A stretch of DNA of 64,000 bases, from contig NZ_CP029189.1 of the NCBI RefSeq assembly GCF_008642275.1, positions 1,235,001 to 1,299,000 on the forward strand. The letters run 5' to 3'. Below the pieces are notes generated by a model, which saw only the letters and a list, made by a program, of their open reading frames with translations, was not told where the DNA came from and searched no databases. This DNA is from Streptomyces venezuelae (GTDB lineage: Bacteria; Actinomycetota; Actinomycetes; Streptomycetales; Streptomycetaceae). Below are positions 14,629-23,888 of the stretch, one piece after another; positions within the stretch are counted from its first letter, which is position 1, and the number at the start of each line of letters is the position of its first letter. The position numbers and the translations under genes were made by a program.

Positions 14629-17453
14629 CGACCGTCCCCTTCGTTCTCGTTCGCGGGACCGCCGGCGGCGGATGTGCCCGCCCCGGTCTCGGACTTCTGC
14701 TGTGCGTGCTGGTTGCGGCCCGCCGTCCAGCCACGCTGGAGTGCGGACATGCGCGTACGTACGTCTTCCGCGTCGCGGTCGGCCGCCTGGTCGGGGGCGG
14801 CTTCGGCGGGGGCGGCGGACGGGGACTTCTTGAGCTGGGGCGCCAGGCTGGCCTGGCGGACCCGGCGGGGCAGTCCGCCGATGCCGGGGCCGGGTGCGGA
14901 GGCTCCGGCATCGGATCCGGCGTCGGGTCCGGCCGTGGAGGCCGGTGAGGGCTGCGGGACCACGGACACCGGGCGGGGCTCCACCCGGCGGCCGTGGTCG
15001 GCGACCAGAGTCGGGGTCGGGCGGCGACGCGGCAGTGGTACGGCGCCCTGGGAGCGGGAGCCGTCCGGGCGCTGGGTCTCCACACGCTGGGTGTCCAGCC
15101 GGACCGGACCGGTGGGCGCGAGCGACTCGCGGTCGCGGCCGCCCTTGCGGGAGCCGCCGCGGTCGGCGTGCCGGTCGTTGTGCGGCCGGTCCGCCGCGCG
15201 CAGGCCCAGGAGGGCGCTGCGCGGGATGCCGTTCGGCGGGGTCTCGTCGTCGAGCGTCGCCATGACCGGGCGGCCGGCGGCGGTGCGGCCGGTGATCGCC
15301 GTGGGTGCGTCGTCGAGCACGGCGGGGTCGTCGAGGCCGTCCAGCCGGTCCAGGCCGCCGGCCGGGAGCGGGGCCTCCAGTTCGACCGGGCCGCGCAGTT
15401 CGCCGGTGGGCAGCTGGCGGCCGGACGGCGTGCGCTCCATGGCGGCGGGCGCGGAGCGCTCGGACCCGGCGCGGCCGAGGTGGCCGGACTTGTCGGACCG
15501 CAGGGGCTTGGCGGCGGCGCGGGCGCCGTCGAACCGCGCGCCCGCGCCGTTGGTCTCGGGGGCCTCGGTGAGCAGGGCCGAGGGGAGGAAGAGCACCGCG
15601 GTGGTGCCCCCGTACGGGCTGGGCTGGAGGACGACCTTGACGCTGTGGCGCTGCGCGAGGCGGCTGACGACGAACAGGCCGAGGCGGTCGGTGTCGGAGA
15701 GCTCGAACTCGGGGGTCTCGGCGAGCCGGAGGTTCGCGTCGAGCAGCGCCTCCGGGGTCATTCCGAGGCCCCGGTCGTGGATCTCCAGGGTGAAGCCGTT
15801 GGCGACGCGCTCGCCGTGCACCTGGACCGCGGTGTGCGGCGGCGAGAACACGGTGGCGTTCTCCAGGAGTTCGGCGATGAGGTGGGTGATGTCGGCGACG
15901 GCCGGACCGACGATGCCCAGGCGCGTGAGCCGGCGTACCTCGATGCGCTCGTAGTCCTCGACCTCGGCGACGGCGGCGCGTACGACGTCCATCAGCTGGA
16001 CGGGCTTGCGCCACTGGCGGGAGGGCGCGGCGCCGGAGAGGATCACGAGGCCCTCGGCGTGCCGGCGCATGCGGGTGGTCATGTGGTCGAGGCGGAAGAG
16101 GTCCGCCAGTTCCTCGGTGTCCTCGGTCCGGCGTTCCATGGTGTCGAGCAGGGTCAGCTGGCGGTGCAGCAGCACCTGGTTGCGGCGGGCCAGGTTGACG
16201 AACACCTCGGAGACGCCGCGGCGCAGGTCGGCCTGCTTGACGGCGGCCTCGACGGCGGCGCGCTGGAGGGTGTTGAGGGCCTGGCCGACCTGGCCGACCT
16301 CGTCCTTCTCGTATTCGAGGTGGGGCGCCTCGGTCTCCACGTCCACGTGCTCGCCCGCCGCGAGGCGGCGCATCACGCTGGGCAGCCGGACGCCGGAGGC
16401 CTCGTGGGCCTCCTTGCGCAGCCTGGAGAGGTCGCGGACGAGGTCGCGGCCGATGCGGACGGACAGCACCAGGGAGACGGTCAGGGCGAGGAAGCCGAGG
16501 ACACCGGCGGCGGCGGCCTGGACCATGACGTCCCTGGCGACGGGCTCGATGCGCTGCTGGTAGCGGTTGCCGGCGTCGGTGTTCATGGCGGCCAGGTCGT
16601 CGAGGACCTTGGTGGAGGCCTCGTCCCACTGGGCGGCGGTGACGCTGCGCGGCTTGTTGGCGGCGCCGCCGGCTATGAAGCGTTCCTCGGCGTCGCGCAG
16701 GGGCTGGGTCCCGGGGTCCTTCCAGTACTTCTCGAAGCGCTCGCGGTCCTCGGCGGGGAGGGTCACGAGGTTGAACTCGTAGAGCAGGGTGCGGTTGGCG
16801 ACGAAGTCGGAGACGCGTCGCACGTCGGGAGCGGTGACGTTGCGCGCGGCGAGGGCCGAGGCGATGACGGCGTCCTCGCGGGAGAGCAGTTCGCGGGCGC
16901 GGCTGATGCCGACGAGGGCGCGGCCTTCCTTGTCCACCTCCACGTTGTCCAGGCCGTGGAGGTTCATCAGGAAGTCGTAGCAGGGGTCGACGAGCCGGTT
17001 GTAGAGATCCAGGGCCTGCGTGGGGTCCAGGGCGTTCTGGTCGACGGAGCGGCGCATGGCGCCGATGCCCTGGAAGGCGGTGACGATCGAGCGCAGGCGC
17101 TGGGCGCTGTCCGGGCTCAGCTCGTCGATGACCTTGGGGTCGCGGGCGCTGACGCTGATCTGTTCGACGGCCAGGTCGGTTTCGGCGCGGCGCTTGGTGA
17201 GTTCGGCCGTGGCGGTGGCGGCCCGGGGGTCTCCGAGGACGACCAGGGTCTGGCGCCGTTCCTTCTGGATGACGCGGGCGACGTCCTCGACGGGATAGCC
17301 GACCTTGTCGATGATGTAGGCCACGTCGAAGAGCTGGAGGGCCTCTCGGCCGGTGATGACTGTCGCGATGCCCCAGAGGGCGGTCAGGGAGACGAGCGGC
17401 ACAAGGAGCAACGCCACGATCTTCCGGCGGATGGACTTCCCGCGAAAGCGCAT
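14625..17453 (-). CDS. cvnA: Conservon sensor-histidine-kinase-like protein CvnA
   Basis: 942-aa membrane sensor. A transmembrane helix near residues 10-33 (KIVALLLVPLVSLTALWGIA) is followed by an extracytoplasmic NIT (nitrate/nitrite-sensing-like) domain to about residue 300, a second helix near 315-335, a HAMP-like linker, then a GHKL ATPase domain with N532 in the N-box (ELLENATVFSPP) and the HDRGLGM G1 box. The last 300 residues are a Pro/Gly/Arg-rich disordered tail. There is no obvious phospho-accepting H-box, as in other CvnA proteins. GGGGAGG precedes the ATG. First gene of cvnABCD. Confidence 0.93.
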   Translation of the reverse strand: MRFRGKSIRRKIVALLLVPLVSLTALWGIATVITGREALQLFDVAYIIDKVGYPVEDVARVIQKERRQTLVVLGDPRAATATAELTKRRAETDLAVEQISVSARDPKVIDELSPDSAQRLRSIVTAFQGIGAMRRSVDQNALDPTQALDLYNRLVDPCYDFLMNLHGLDNVEVDKEGRALVGISRARELLSREDAVIASALAARNVTAPDVRRVSDFVANRTLLYEFNLVTLPAEDRERFEKYWKDPGTQPLRDAEERFIAGGAANKPRSVTAAQWDEASTKVLDDLAAMNTDAGNRYQQRIEPVARDVMVQAAAAGVLGFLALTVSLVLSVRIGRDLVRDLSRLRKEAHEASGVRLPSVMRRLAAGEHVDVETEAPHLEYEKDEVGQVGQALNTLQRAAVEAAVKQADLRRGVSEVFVNLARRNQVLLHRQLTLLDTMERRTEDTEELADLFRLDHMTTRMRRHAEGLVILSGAAPSRQWRKPVQLMDVVRAAVAEVEDYERIEVRRLTRLGIVGPAVADITHLIAELLENATVFSPPHTAVQVHGERVANGFTLEIHDRGLGMTPEALLDANLRLAETPEFELSDTDRLGLFVVSRLAQRHSVKVVLQPSPYGGTTAVLFLPSALLTEAPETNGAGARFDGARAAAKPLRSDKSGHLGRAGSERSAPAAMERTPSGRQLPTGELRGPVELEAPLPAGGLDRLDGLDDPAVLDDAPTAITGRTAAGRPVMATLDDETPPNGIPRSALLGLRAADRPHNDRHADRGGSRKGGRDRESLAPTGPVRLDTQRVETQRPDGSRSQGAVPLPRRRPTPTLVADHGRRVEPRPVSVVPQPSPASTAGPDAGSDAGASAPGPGIGGLPRRVRQASLAPQLKKSPSAAPAEAAPDQAADRDAEDVRTRMSALQRGWTAGRNQHAQQKSETGAGTSAAGGPANENEGDGR

Positions 17454-17590
17454 GGCCTCCCCAGCCTCCCCCAGGTCAACCCCGTTACCGGGGGTCGGTG
17501 TTCCGTCATTTAAACGGCGTGAGCCTACTACTGCTGCGGGGCAGCTTCGAAGGCGTGTCCGGACGTTTTCGGCCTGACCCCGGGAGGAAG

Positions 17591-17619
17591 ATCACCAGTT
17601 GTCCGACACTTCCGGTCAA
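17591..17619 (-). promoter_or_regulatory. Candidate promoter of the cvnABCD operon
   Basis: On the minus strand TTGACC (17614-17619) and GGTGAT (17591-17596) are separated by 17 bp, giving a start point near 17584 and a leader of about 130 bases before cvnA. The -10 matches only at the last positions. The rest of the 390-bp space between cvnA and the rightward membrane gene shows no gene or repeat. Confidence 0.4.
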
Positions 17620-17845
17620 CTGCGGCCCGATATGTGGCAGATGACACTTGCTGGGGCGTCGGTTCCCGCAACTCGATGGATGGCTGGAATTGTTCGTTCC
17701 GCGATCGTTCCGGCCCGTCGGGGTATCCGCGATCCGGGAATCTCCGGGCACCGCCGGACGTCTTTCTGTTCGAGGGGGCACGTCGGAGCGGACGTGAGGG
17801 GTGGAAGTGGTGGGCAGACGTGGCAAGTAGGCAGGGCGAGCAGGC

Positions 17846-18334
17846 ATGACGGACCGCGCGGTGGGGAGTGAGCGGACCATGAGCAGTGACGAGGGCGGCG
17901 GCGCGGGTGCGGGTGCGGGCCTGGGGGCCGGTGGGGTCGGTGGGGCCGGTCGGGGGCTGTGGGTCGAGGAGCCGGCCCGGCGGCGCAGGATGCCGGATTC
18001 GGTACGGACCTCCGCGGTGCGGGCGGTGCTGATCGTGGCCGTGACCCTGACACAGGCGACGATCACGTTCTTCCTGACCCTGACCGGGTCCTGGCTGGCC
18101 CTCCCGATGGGGCTCGGCGCGATCGCGGGGACGATCGTGGCCACCTGGGGGGTGCTGGACGTGTGGATCACCCGGCAGACCTGGAACCAGCGGTACGGGG
18201 TCCACTCGGAGCCGAGCAGCACGGCGCGCGGCCGCCGCCGGGAAGCCCGGCGGGCGGCCCGGAAGGCCGCCGCGGGCCGAATACCGCGCGAGGACGGCCC
18301 TCTGGCGGCGTCCGGCCGCTATTCCGCCCGCTGA
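17846..18334 (+). CDS. Small membrane protein, function unknown
   Basis: 162 aa (151 if the second ATG at 17879 is used, which has GGGGAG upstream but at a long spacing). A Gly/Ala-rich N-terminus leads into two hydrophobic helices: AVRAVLIVAVTLTQATITFF and LALPMGLGAIAGTIVATWGVL, then WITRQTWNQRYGVHSEPSS and a highly basic tail (RGRRREARRAARKAAAGR). No enzyme motif is visible. It is transcribed away from the conservon and toward the condensin-like locus, from which it is separated by a long minisatellite. Some conservons have an extra membrane gene nearby, but linkage here is only positional. Confidence 0.75.
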   Translation: MTDRAVGSERTMSSDEGGGAGAGAGLGAGGVGGAGRGLWVEEPARRRRMPDSVRTSAVRAVLIVAVTLTQATITFFLTLTGSWLALPMGLGAIAGTIVATWGVLDVWITRQTWNQRYGVHSEPSSTARGRRREARRAARKAAAGRIPREDGPLAASGRYSAR

Positions 18335-18379
18335 GCCCCGTACGGGCGCCACGGCCGCCCCGGACGGCACAGACGTCCC

Positions 18380-18930
18380 GCGCGCCCCGGGCGTGCCGGG
18401 TGCCGCGGGCACCGCGGGCGTGCCGAGTGGCACGTGCATCCCGGGTGCCGCGGACATCCCGGGTGTCACGGGCGTGCCGAGTGGCACGGGCGTGCCGAGC
18501 GGCACGGGCATCCCGGGTATCGCGGGCACCACGGGCGTGCCGGATGGCACGGGCATCCCGGGTGTCACGAGCACCGCGGGCGGGCCGGATGGCACGGGCA
18601 TCCCGGGTGTCACGAGCACCGCGGGCGGGCCGGATGGCACGGGCATCCCGGGTGTCACGAGCGCCACGGGCGTGCCGGATGGCACGGGCATCCAGGGTGT
18701 CACGAGCACCGCGGGCGTGCCGGGTGACACGGACATCCCAGGTATCGCGGGCGTGCCGAGTGGCACGGGCATCCCGGCGACGCAGACGCTCGGGTGCCAC
18801 GGACACCGCAGGCGTGCCGGATGGCACGGATATCCGGCGGCGCAGGCGCCCCGGGTGCCACAGACATCCCAGGTGTCACGAGCACCGCAGGTGCCCCGGG
18901 TGGCACGGACATCCGGCGGCGCAGGCTCCC
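18380..18930. repeat. 45-bp minisatellite between convergent genes
   Basis: Near-perfect 45-bp units begin at 18542, 18587, 18632 and 18677 (GGATGGCACGGGCATCCCGG, then GTGTCACGAGCACCGCGGGC...), with decaying copies on both sides from about 18390 to 18920. 45 is a multiple of three, so several frames stay open across the array on both strands, but no ribosome site or family signature supports a gene. The whole 18335-19083 gap, between the small membrane protein and the SMC-like gene, holds nothing else. Confidence 0.9.
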
Positions 18931-19083
18931 CGGGGTGCCGCAGGGGGTCCCGGGTGCCCTGCGGCACCCCGGGGAGCCCCGGGGGCGCGGGCGCTCGTGG
19001 CACGGCCGCCTCAGGGCGTCCCGGTGTCCGGCGGCACCCGAGGGGGCCCGGCGGCACCGGCGCCGGCGCCGGCGCCTCCGGCG

Positions 19084-22000
19084 TCAGGAGGCGCCGCTCC
19101 GGCGGAACATCCGGGTCGCCGTGATCTCGCCGTGGATGGTCTCCCCTTCCGGGGACCGCTGCGGCAGACCCGGGCGCAGGTGTTCCTCGACGCTGATGTA
19201 CTTCAGGCCCGCCCGCAGGTCCGCGTCGTTGCGCAGGCGGATCACCAGCGGGAACTCGGCGAGTGCCGTGGTGTCGAACAGGCCGGTCGTGTAGAGCAGC
19301 TGGACGCCCAGCGCGTCGGAGACGGCCCGCTGGAGTTCCAGCAGGTACGTGGCGTTGGCGCGGCCGATCGGGTTGTCGAGGAACAGCGTGCCGGCGTGCC
19401 GGTGCTTGTCGCGGCCGCGGTCGTTGCTGCGCAGCGCCGCCATCGTGCAGTACAGCGCGATCGCGGCGGTGAGCAGCTGCCCGCCGGAGAACACGTCGCC
19501 CATCTGTCCCACCGGCACCCGCTCGGCGCGCAGCACCGCGTCCGGCTTGAGGATCTCCACGGAGATGCCCTTGGGCTCCAGGGCCGCCTGGACGCCCCTC
19601 AGCAGCAGGGACATGCCGTCACGGCGGCCCTCGCCGAACGAGGCGCTGCTGTTCTTCTTCACGGCCGCGCGGGTCGCCTCGTCGATGACCTCGCCGAGCC
19701 GCTCCGTGAGCGTGGCCTGGTCCGGCTCCTCGAAGCGGATCCGCAGGAACTCCTGGCCCGACCATTCACCGAGGCCCTCCGGGAGCTGCGAGAGCCGCTG
19801 CGCGGAGCGGAGCGTGGCCAGGGCCGACTCGACGAGACCACGCAGGCGGTCGACGATGCTGTCCCGGTTGCGCTCCAGCTGGGCCAGTTCGTCGGTGAGG
19901 ACGCGCAGCCGGGGTGCGAAGGCCGCGGCCCAGGCCGCCGCGTGCTCGGGCAGGGCGGAGGCGGGCAGTTCGCGGATCTGCTGCCGCGCGGGGGTGCGTA
20001 CCTGCTCGTAGCGGGTGGCGTTGGCGTGCCGGACCAGGATGTCGCTCGCCTCGCGCACCGCGGACTCGGCGGCCGAGAGGTCGGCCGAGCAGCCGCGCAG
20101 GGAGCGGCGGGCCTCGGTGGCGGACTGGCGGGCCTCCTCCAGGGTGCCCGCGTGGGGTACCGGCTCATGCTCGTCGTCCTGGTGGGTGTGGTCGCGCAGC
20201 AGGTCCCGGAGCATCGCCGCGGTCTCGTCGAAGCCTCCGGCCCCGTCCTCGGCGGTGCGGTGGGCGCGCAGCAGGTCCGCGTGGGCGGCCCGGGCGCTCT
20301 CCACGGCCGCGCTGTGGGCGGCGAGCTGGGCGGTGGCCGTACGCAGCAGGGCCTGGGCCTGCTCGACGTTCTCGGGGACGAGCTCCTCGGGGAGTTCGGT
20401 GTGCGCCTCCCCCTCGGTGGGGGCGTGCCGTTCCGCCTCGCCGCGCAGCCGGCCGAGCTGCTCGCTGGCGGTGGACGCGCGGGTCTCCAGCATCTGCACG
20501 AGGGACTCGGCGCGGGCGGCCGCGGCCTGCCGGGAGGGGCCGTCGGACCCGTCGGTGCTCTCCAGCAGCTGGGCGGCGCGGGTACGGACCTTGTTGGTGA
20601 GGCGGTCCAGCTCGGCCAGGGCGGCGCTCTCGTCGCTCTCGGCGCGGGCCTGTTCGGCGCGCAGGTCGGCGCCGACACCGACCTTCTCGTAGAGCTGGGA
20701 GGCCGCGCGGTAGGCCTCGCGCAGGTCGGGCAGGGGGGCCCGGGGGGCATCGCCGTCGCCGTCGGGCAGCTGGTCGGGCGCACCGGCGATCTCGGCGCGT
20801 TCGGCGCGCAGGGCGCGGGCGGTGCGGCGGGCGTCGTCGGCGGCGCGCTGGGCGGCGCGGCGGTCCTCGTCGGCGGCGCGGGCCCGGTCCAGGCACACCT
20901 CGGCGCGGGCCTCGGACTCGGCGGCGTCGTCGGCGAGTTCGCGGAGCTTGGCCTGCCAGCCGGCGCGTTCGCGCAGCCGGAAGGCGAGCCCGGCGAGGGC
21001 GTCGGCGGCGCGGCGGGCGCGCTGAGCGGCGTCCTGGCGCTCCTCGCGGACGCGGGCCGCGTCGGCGGCGGCCTCGTCGGCCTCGGCGCGTACGGTACGG
21101 GCCTCCGCGAGCTCGGCGTCGGTCTCCTCGGCGAACATCCGGGCGGCGGCGGCCGCTTCCGCGAGTTCGGTGAGGCGGCCGGGCGGGCAGCCGGTGCGCC
21201 AGGAGGCGAGGCGGGCGGCGAGTTCGCGGTCGCCGCCGAGGCGGGCTGCGAGGTCGCGGATCTCGGTGTCCCGGGCGGCGGCGCGGGCACGCAGCGCCTG
21301 GCGCTCCTCGTCGGCGGCGCCCTCGTCGTGCATGGCCGGGTTCGGCGGTACGAGGAACACCCCGGAGTCGTCGCCGGCCGGCGGCAGCGGGGCCAGCAGG
21401 GCTGCGGCGGTGCCGACGGCGACGGTGGAGCGGGGCAGCAGGGCGGCGCCGGAGAGCACCTCGCGGGCGCGGCCGTGCGTGTCGGGGTCGGTGATGACGA
21501 CGCCGTCGACGAGTTCGGGGCGGGCGGCGAGGACGGCGGCGTGGTCGGCGGGGTCCACGGACTGGGCGAGGTAGCGCCAGCCGGGGAGGGCGGGAATGCC
21601 GTGCTCGCCGAGGTACTCCACGGTGGCCAGGACGTCCGGGCCGGGCGGCAGCAGGCCGCCGTCGCCGAGGGCGCCGAGGATGCGGGAGTCGTCGGCGGCC
21701 GCGGTGCGCAGCTCGAAGAGCTGGCGTTCGGCCGCGGCGACCGCGTCGGTGAGCAGGGCGCGCAGGTCGTCGGCGTTGCGGTCGAGGTCGGCGGCGGTGA
21801 GCCCGCCGCCTGCGGCGCCTTCCGGGCGGCCGGCGGGACCGGCCGGGGCGGGGCCCTGCCCTGCGGCTCCGTGCGCGGCCCCGGCCGACGCGGCCTGCGC
21901 GCCGGCGCCCGCGAGGGCTCCGGCGGTACCGCTCTGCGAGCGCGGGTGGGGAAGGAAGGAGGCGGGGACCGACGGGAGCCCCAGCAGGTCCGCCAGGCGC

Positions 22001-23814
22001 GGGGCGGTGGCGAGGGAGGCCGCGGCCCGGTGCTCCGCGTCGTGGGCGGCCTCGGCCGCGTCGGCGGCGTCCGCCGCACGGGCGGCGGTGAGTTCGGCCC
22101 GGGATTCCGCGGCGGCGGCCTCGCGGGCGGCCTCGGCGGCCTCGCGGGCGGCTTCCCGGGACTCGTCCCAGGCAGCCACGGCGGCCTTCTCGGCGTCGGT
22201 GGCGGCGAGGGCCGCGCGGGCCGGGTCGGCGTCGGGGGCGGTGTCGTCGAGCCAGCCGGCCCGGACGGCCTCGGCGGTCTCCTGCTGGACCTCGGCCAGC
22301 CGGGAGCGCAGGTGCTCGGCCTCGCTGCGGGCCCGCTGGGCGGCCGTGGCGGCGGCGGTCGCGTCGCGGTGGGCGTCCTCACCGGTGGACTGGAGGGCGG
22401 CGGAACGCTCCTCCTCCTCGTTGGCGAGCCGCTCGCCGTGCTCGGCGGCGGTGTGCAGGGCCCGGACGAGCTCGCCGGCCGCCGTGGCGCGGGCGGCCAG
22501 CGCCGGGGCGGCGTCCCGTTCGGCCTCCAGGATCGCGGCGGCGACGCGGGCGGAGCGGTCGGCGGCGGCCCGGTGGCGCAGTACGTTCTCGGCGGCCTGC
22601 CACGCGGAGTGCAGGGTCCGGGCTTCGAGGAGTTCGCGGCGCTGGGCCGCGGCGGCCTTGTCGGCGACGGTCAGGGCCAGCGAGGCGTGCCGGTAGGCGA
22701 GTTCGGCGGAGACGGCGGCGCTGCGGGTGCGCGCCGACTCGGCGGCGGTGACCTGGTGGGCGGCTCCCGTGACCTGCTGGGCGAGGTCGGCGGCCCGGCC
22801 GCGCTCCTCGGCGGCGCGGGCGGACAGCCGTCGGGCGAGGGTGCGCGTACGGCGTTCCGCGCCGGCGTGTACGTCGCGCAGCCGGGAGCGGGCCGCTGCG
22901 GCCTCGACGATGCGGGTGAGCAGGTCCACCGAGCCTGCGGTGAAGTCCCGTTCGGCCATGAGCTCGGCGCGGCGGCCGAGCTTGTTGCCGAAGCCGTGGA
23001 CGAGGTCGGCGAGGCCGTCCGTGTCCCGGGTGTCGGTGACCGCGCGCAGCAGGAGGTCGGTGAAGTCGGAGTCCTTCTTGACCGCGAAGAGGCCGGCCGC
23101 CTCGCCCTCGTCGGCGTTCATCTCGCGCTGGTAGCGGAAGAGTTCGGGGTCGAGGCCCAGTTCGGTGAGGTGCTCGTTCCACCGGTCGTGGATCTCCTCG
23201 AAGTACACCTCCAGGTGCGGGTACGCCTTGCCGGCCTCGGTGAGGGAGTCGCGGAAGCCCTTCATCGTGCGGCGCCGGCCCTGGGCCCCGGAGGCGCCTT
23301 CGACGGGCGGGCGCACGGAGGTGGCCTCGGCGACGGGCAGGCTGTCCAGGCTGAGGCCCGGGCCGGGGCGGAAGGAGTACCAGGCTTCGGCGAACTTGCG
23401 CGGGTCGTTGGAGACCTGACGGCCGCGCCATTCGCTGACCTTGCCGACGACGACGCACTCACCGGTCTGGGTGTGCTGCCACTCCAGGGCGACGTGGCCG
23501 CAGTCGTCGGCGAGCAGGAACTTGCGCAGGACGCCTGAGCTGGCGCCGCCGAGGGTGTTGCGGTGGCCGGGGAGCATCACCGAGAAGATCAGCTTGAGGA
23601 GGACGGACTTGCCGCCGCCGTTCTCGAGGAAGAGCACGCCGGCGGGCGCGGGCCGGCGCGGCGGGCCCGTGGGCTCCTCCTCGAAGAACTCCGCCTGGGC
23701 GGGCGCCGGGTGAGGCACCGGCTCGCCGACTCCGCGCAGGTCGAGCACGGTGTCGGCGTAGCGCGCACCGGCGGGCCCGATGGAGTAGAGGCGGATCCGG
23801 GACAGCTCGTACAT
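19084..23814 (-). CDS. SMC-like ATPase of a MukB/MksB/JetC-type condensin
   Basis: 1576-aa ABC-type ATPase with SMC layout. N-terminal head: Walker A FLENGGGKSVLLKLI with K69. Then Ala/Glu/Arg-rich coiled coil (about residues 270-590 and 860-1290), interrupted by a globular hinge-like domain (about 650-840; ATVEYLGEHGIPALPGWRYL, ELVDGVVITDPDTHGRA). C-terminal head: signature FSGGQLLTAAIAL with S1443 and Walker B TLFLDNPIGRANA with D1480. The residue after the Walker B Asp is Asn, not the usual Glu. Third gene of a kleisin-KITE-SMC set; starts 74 bases after the KITE-like stop. Expected role: DNA loop extrusion in chromosome organisation or plasmid defence. Which of the two is not decided by sequence. 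Confidence 0.85.
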   Translation of the reverse strand: MYELSRIRLYSIGPAGARYADTVLDLRGVGEPVPHPAPAQAEFFEEEPTGPPRRPAPAGVLFLENGGGKSVLLKLIFSVMLPGHRNTLGGASSGVLRKFLLADDCGHVALEWQHTQTGECVVVGKVSEWRGRQVSNDPRKFAEAWYSFRPGPGLSLDSLPVAEATSVRPPVEGASGAQGRRRTMKGFRDSLTEAGKAYPHLEVYFEEIHDRWNEHLTELGLDPELFRYQREMNADEGEAAGLFAVKKDSDFTDLLLRAVTDTRDTDGLADLVHGFGNKLGRRAELMAERDFTAGSVDLLTRIVEAAAARSRLRDVHAGAERRTRTLARRLSARAAEERGRAADLAQQVTGAAHQVTAAESARTRSAAVSAELAYRHASLALTVADKAAAAQRRELLEARTLHSAWQAAENVLRHRAAADRSARVAAAILEAERDAAPALAARATAAGELVRALHTAAEHGERLANEEEERSAALQSTGEDAHRDATAAATAAQRARSEAEHLRSRLAEVQQETAEAVRAGWLDDTAPDADPARAALAATDAEKAAVAAWDESREAAREAAEAAREAAAAESRAELTAARAADAADAAEAAHDAEHRAAASLATAPRLADLLGLPSVPASFLPHPRSQSGTAGALAGAGAQAASAGAAHGAAGQGPAPAGPAGRPEGAAGGGLTAADLDRNADDLRALLTDAVAAAERQLFELRTAAADDSRILGALGDGGLLPPGPDVLATVEYLGEHGIPALPGWRYLAQSVDPADHAAVLAARPELVDGVVITDPDTHGRAREVLSGAALLPRSTVAVGTAAALLAPLPPAGDDSGVFLVPPNPAMHDEGAADEERQALRARAAARDTEIRDLAARLGGDRELAARLASWRTGCPPGRLTELAEAAAAARMFAEETDAELAEARTVRAEADEAAADAARVREERQDAAQRARRAADALAGLAFRLRERAGWQAKLRELADDAAESEARAEVCLDRARAADEDRRAAQRAADDARRTARALRAERAEIAGAPDQLPDGDGDAPRAPLPDLREAYRAASQLYEKVGVGADLRAEQARAESDESAALAELDRLTNKVRTRAAQLLESTDGSDGPSRQAAAARAESLVQMLETRASTASEQLGRLRGEAERHAPTEGEAHTELPEELVPENVEQAQALLRTATAQLAAHSAAVESARAAHADLLRAHRTAEDGAGGFDETAAMLRDLLRDHTHQDDEHEPVPHAGTLEEARQSATEARRSLRGCSADLSAAESAVREASDILVRHANATRYEQVRTPARQQIRELPASALPEHAAAWAAAFAPRLRVLTDELAQLERNRDSIVDRLRGLVESALATLRSAQRLSQLPEGLGEWSGQEFLRIRFEEPDQATLTERLGEVIDEATRAAVKKNSSASFGEGRRDGMSLLLRGVQAALEPKGISVEILKPDAVLRAERVPVGQMGDVFSGGQLLTAAIALYCTMAALRSNDRGRDKHRHAGTLFLDNPIGRANATYLLELQRAVSDALGVQLLYTTGLFDTTALAEFPLVIRLRNDADLRAGLKYISVEEHLRPGLPQRSPEGETIHGEITATRMFRRSGAS

Positions 23815-23888
23815 GGCGGCGGACTCTCGTGGTGTCTTGGTGAGGCAGGGCGTACGGGGATCGGGGCGCGGGCCGTGGGGGCCGGGGC

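Noticed and set aside
18393..19124. Collagen-like or repeat protein encoded by the 45-bp array
   Set aside because: The GTGIPGVTSTAGGPD pattern is not a regular Gly-X-Y repeat, there is no ribosome site, and the frame runs into the 3' end of the convergent SMC-like gene.
17959..23538. A plus-strand open frame of about 1860 codons opposite the SMC-like gene
   Set aside because: It is the antisense of a high-GC coiled-coil gene. Composition is Gly/Ala/Val-rich with no domain motif, while the minus strand encodes recognisable Walker A, signature and Walker B motifs.
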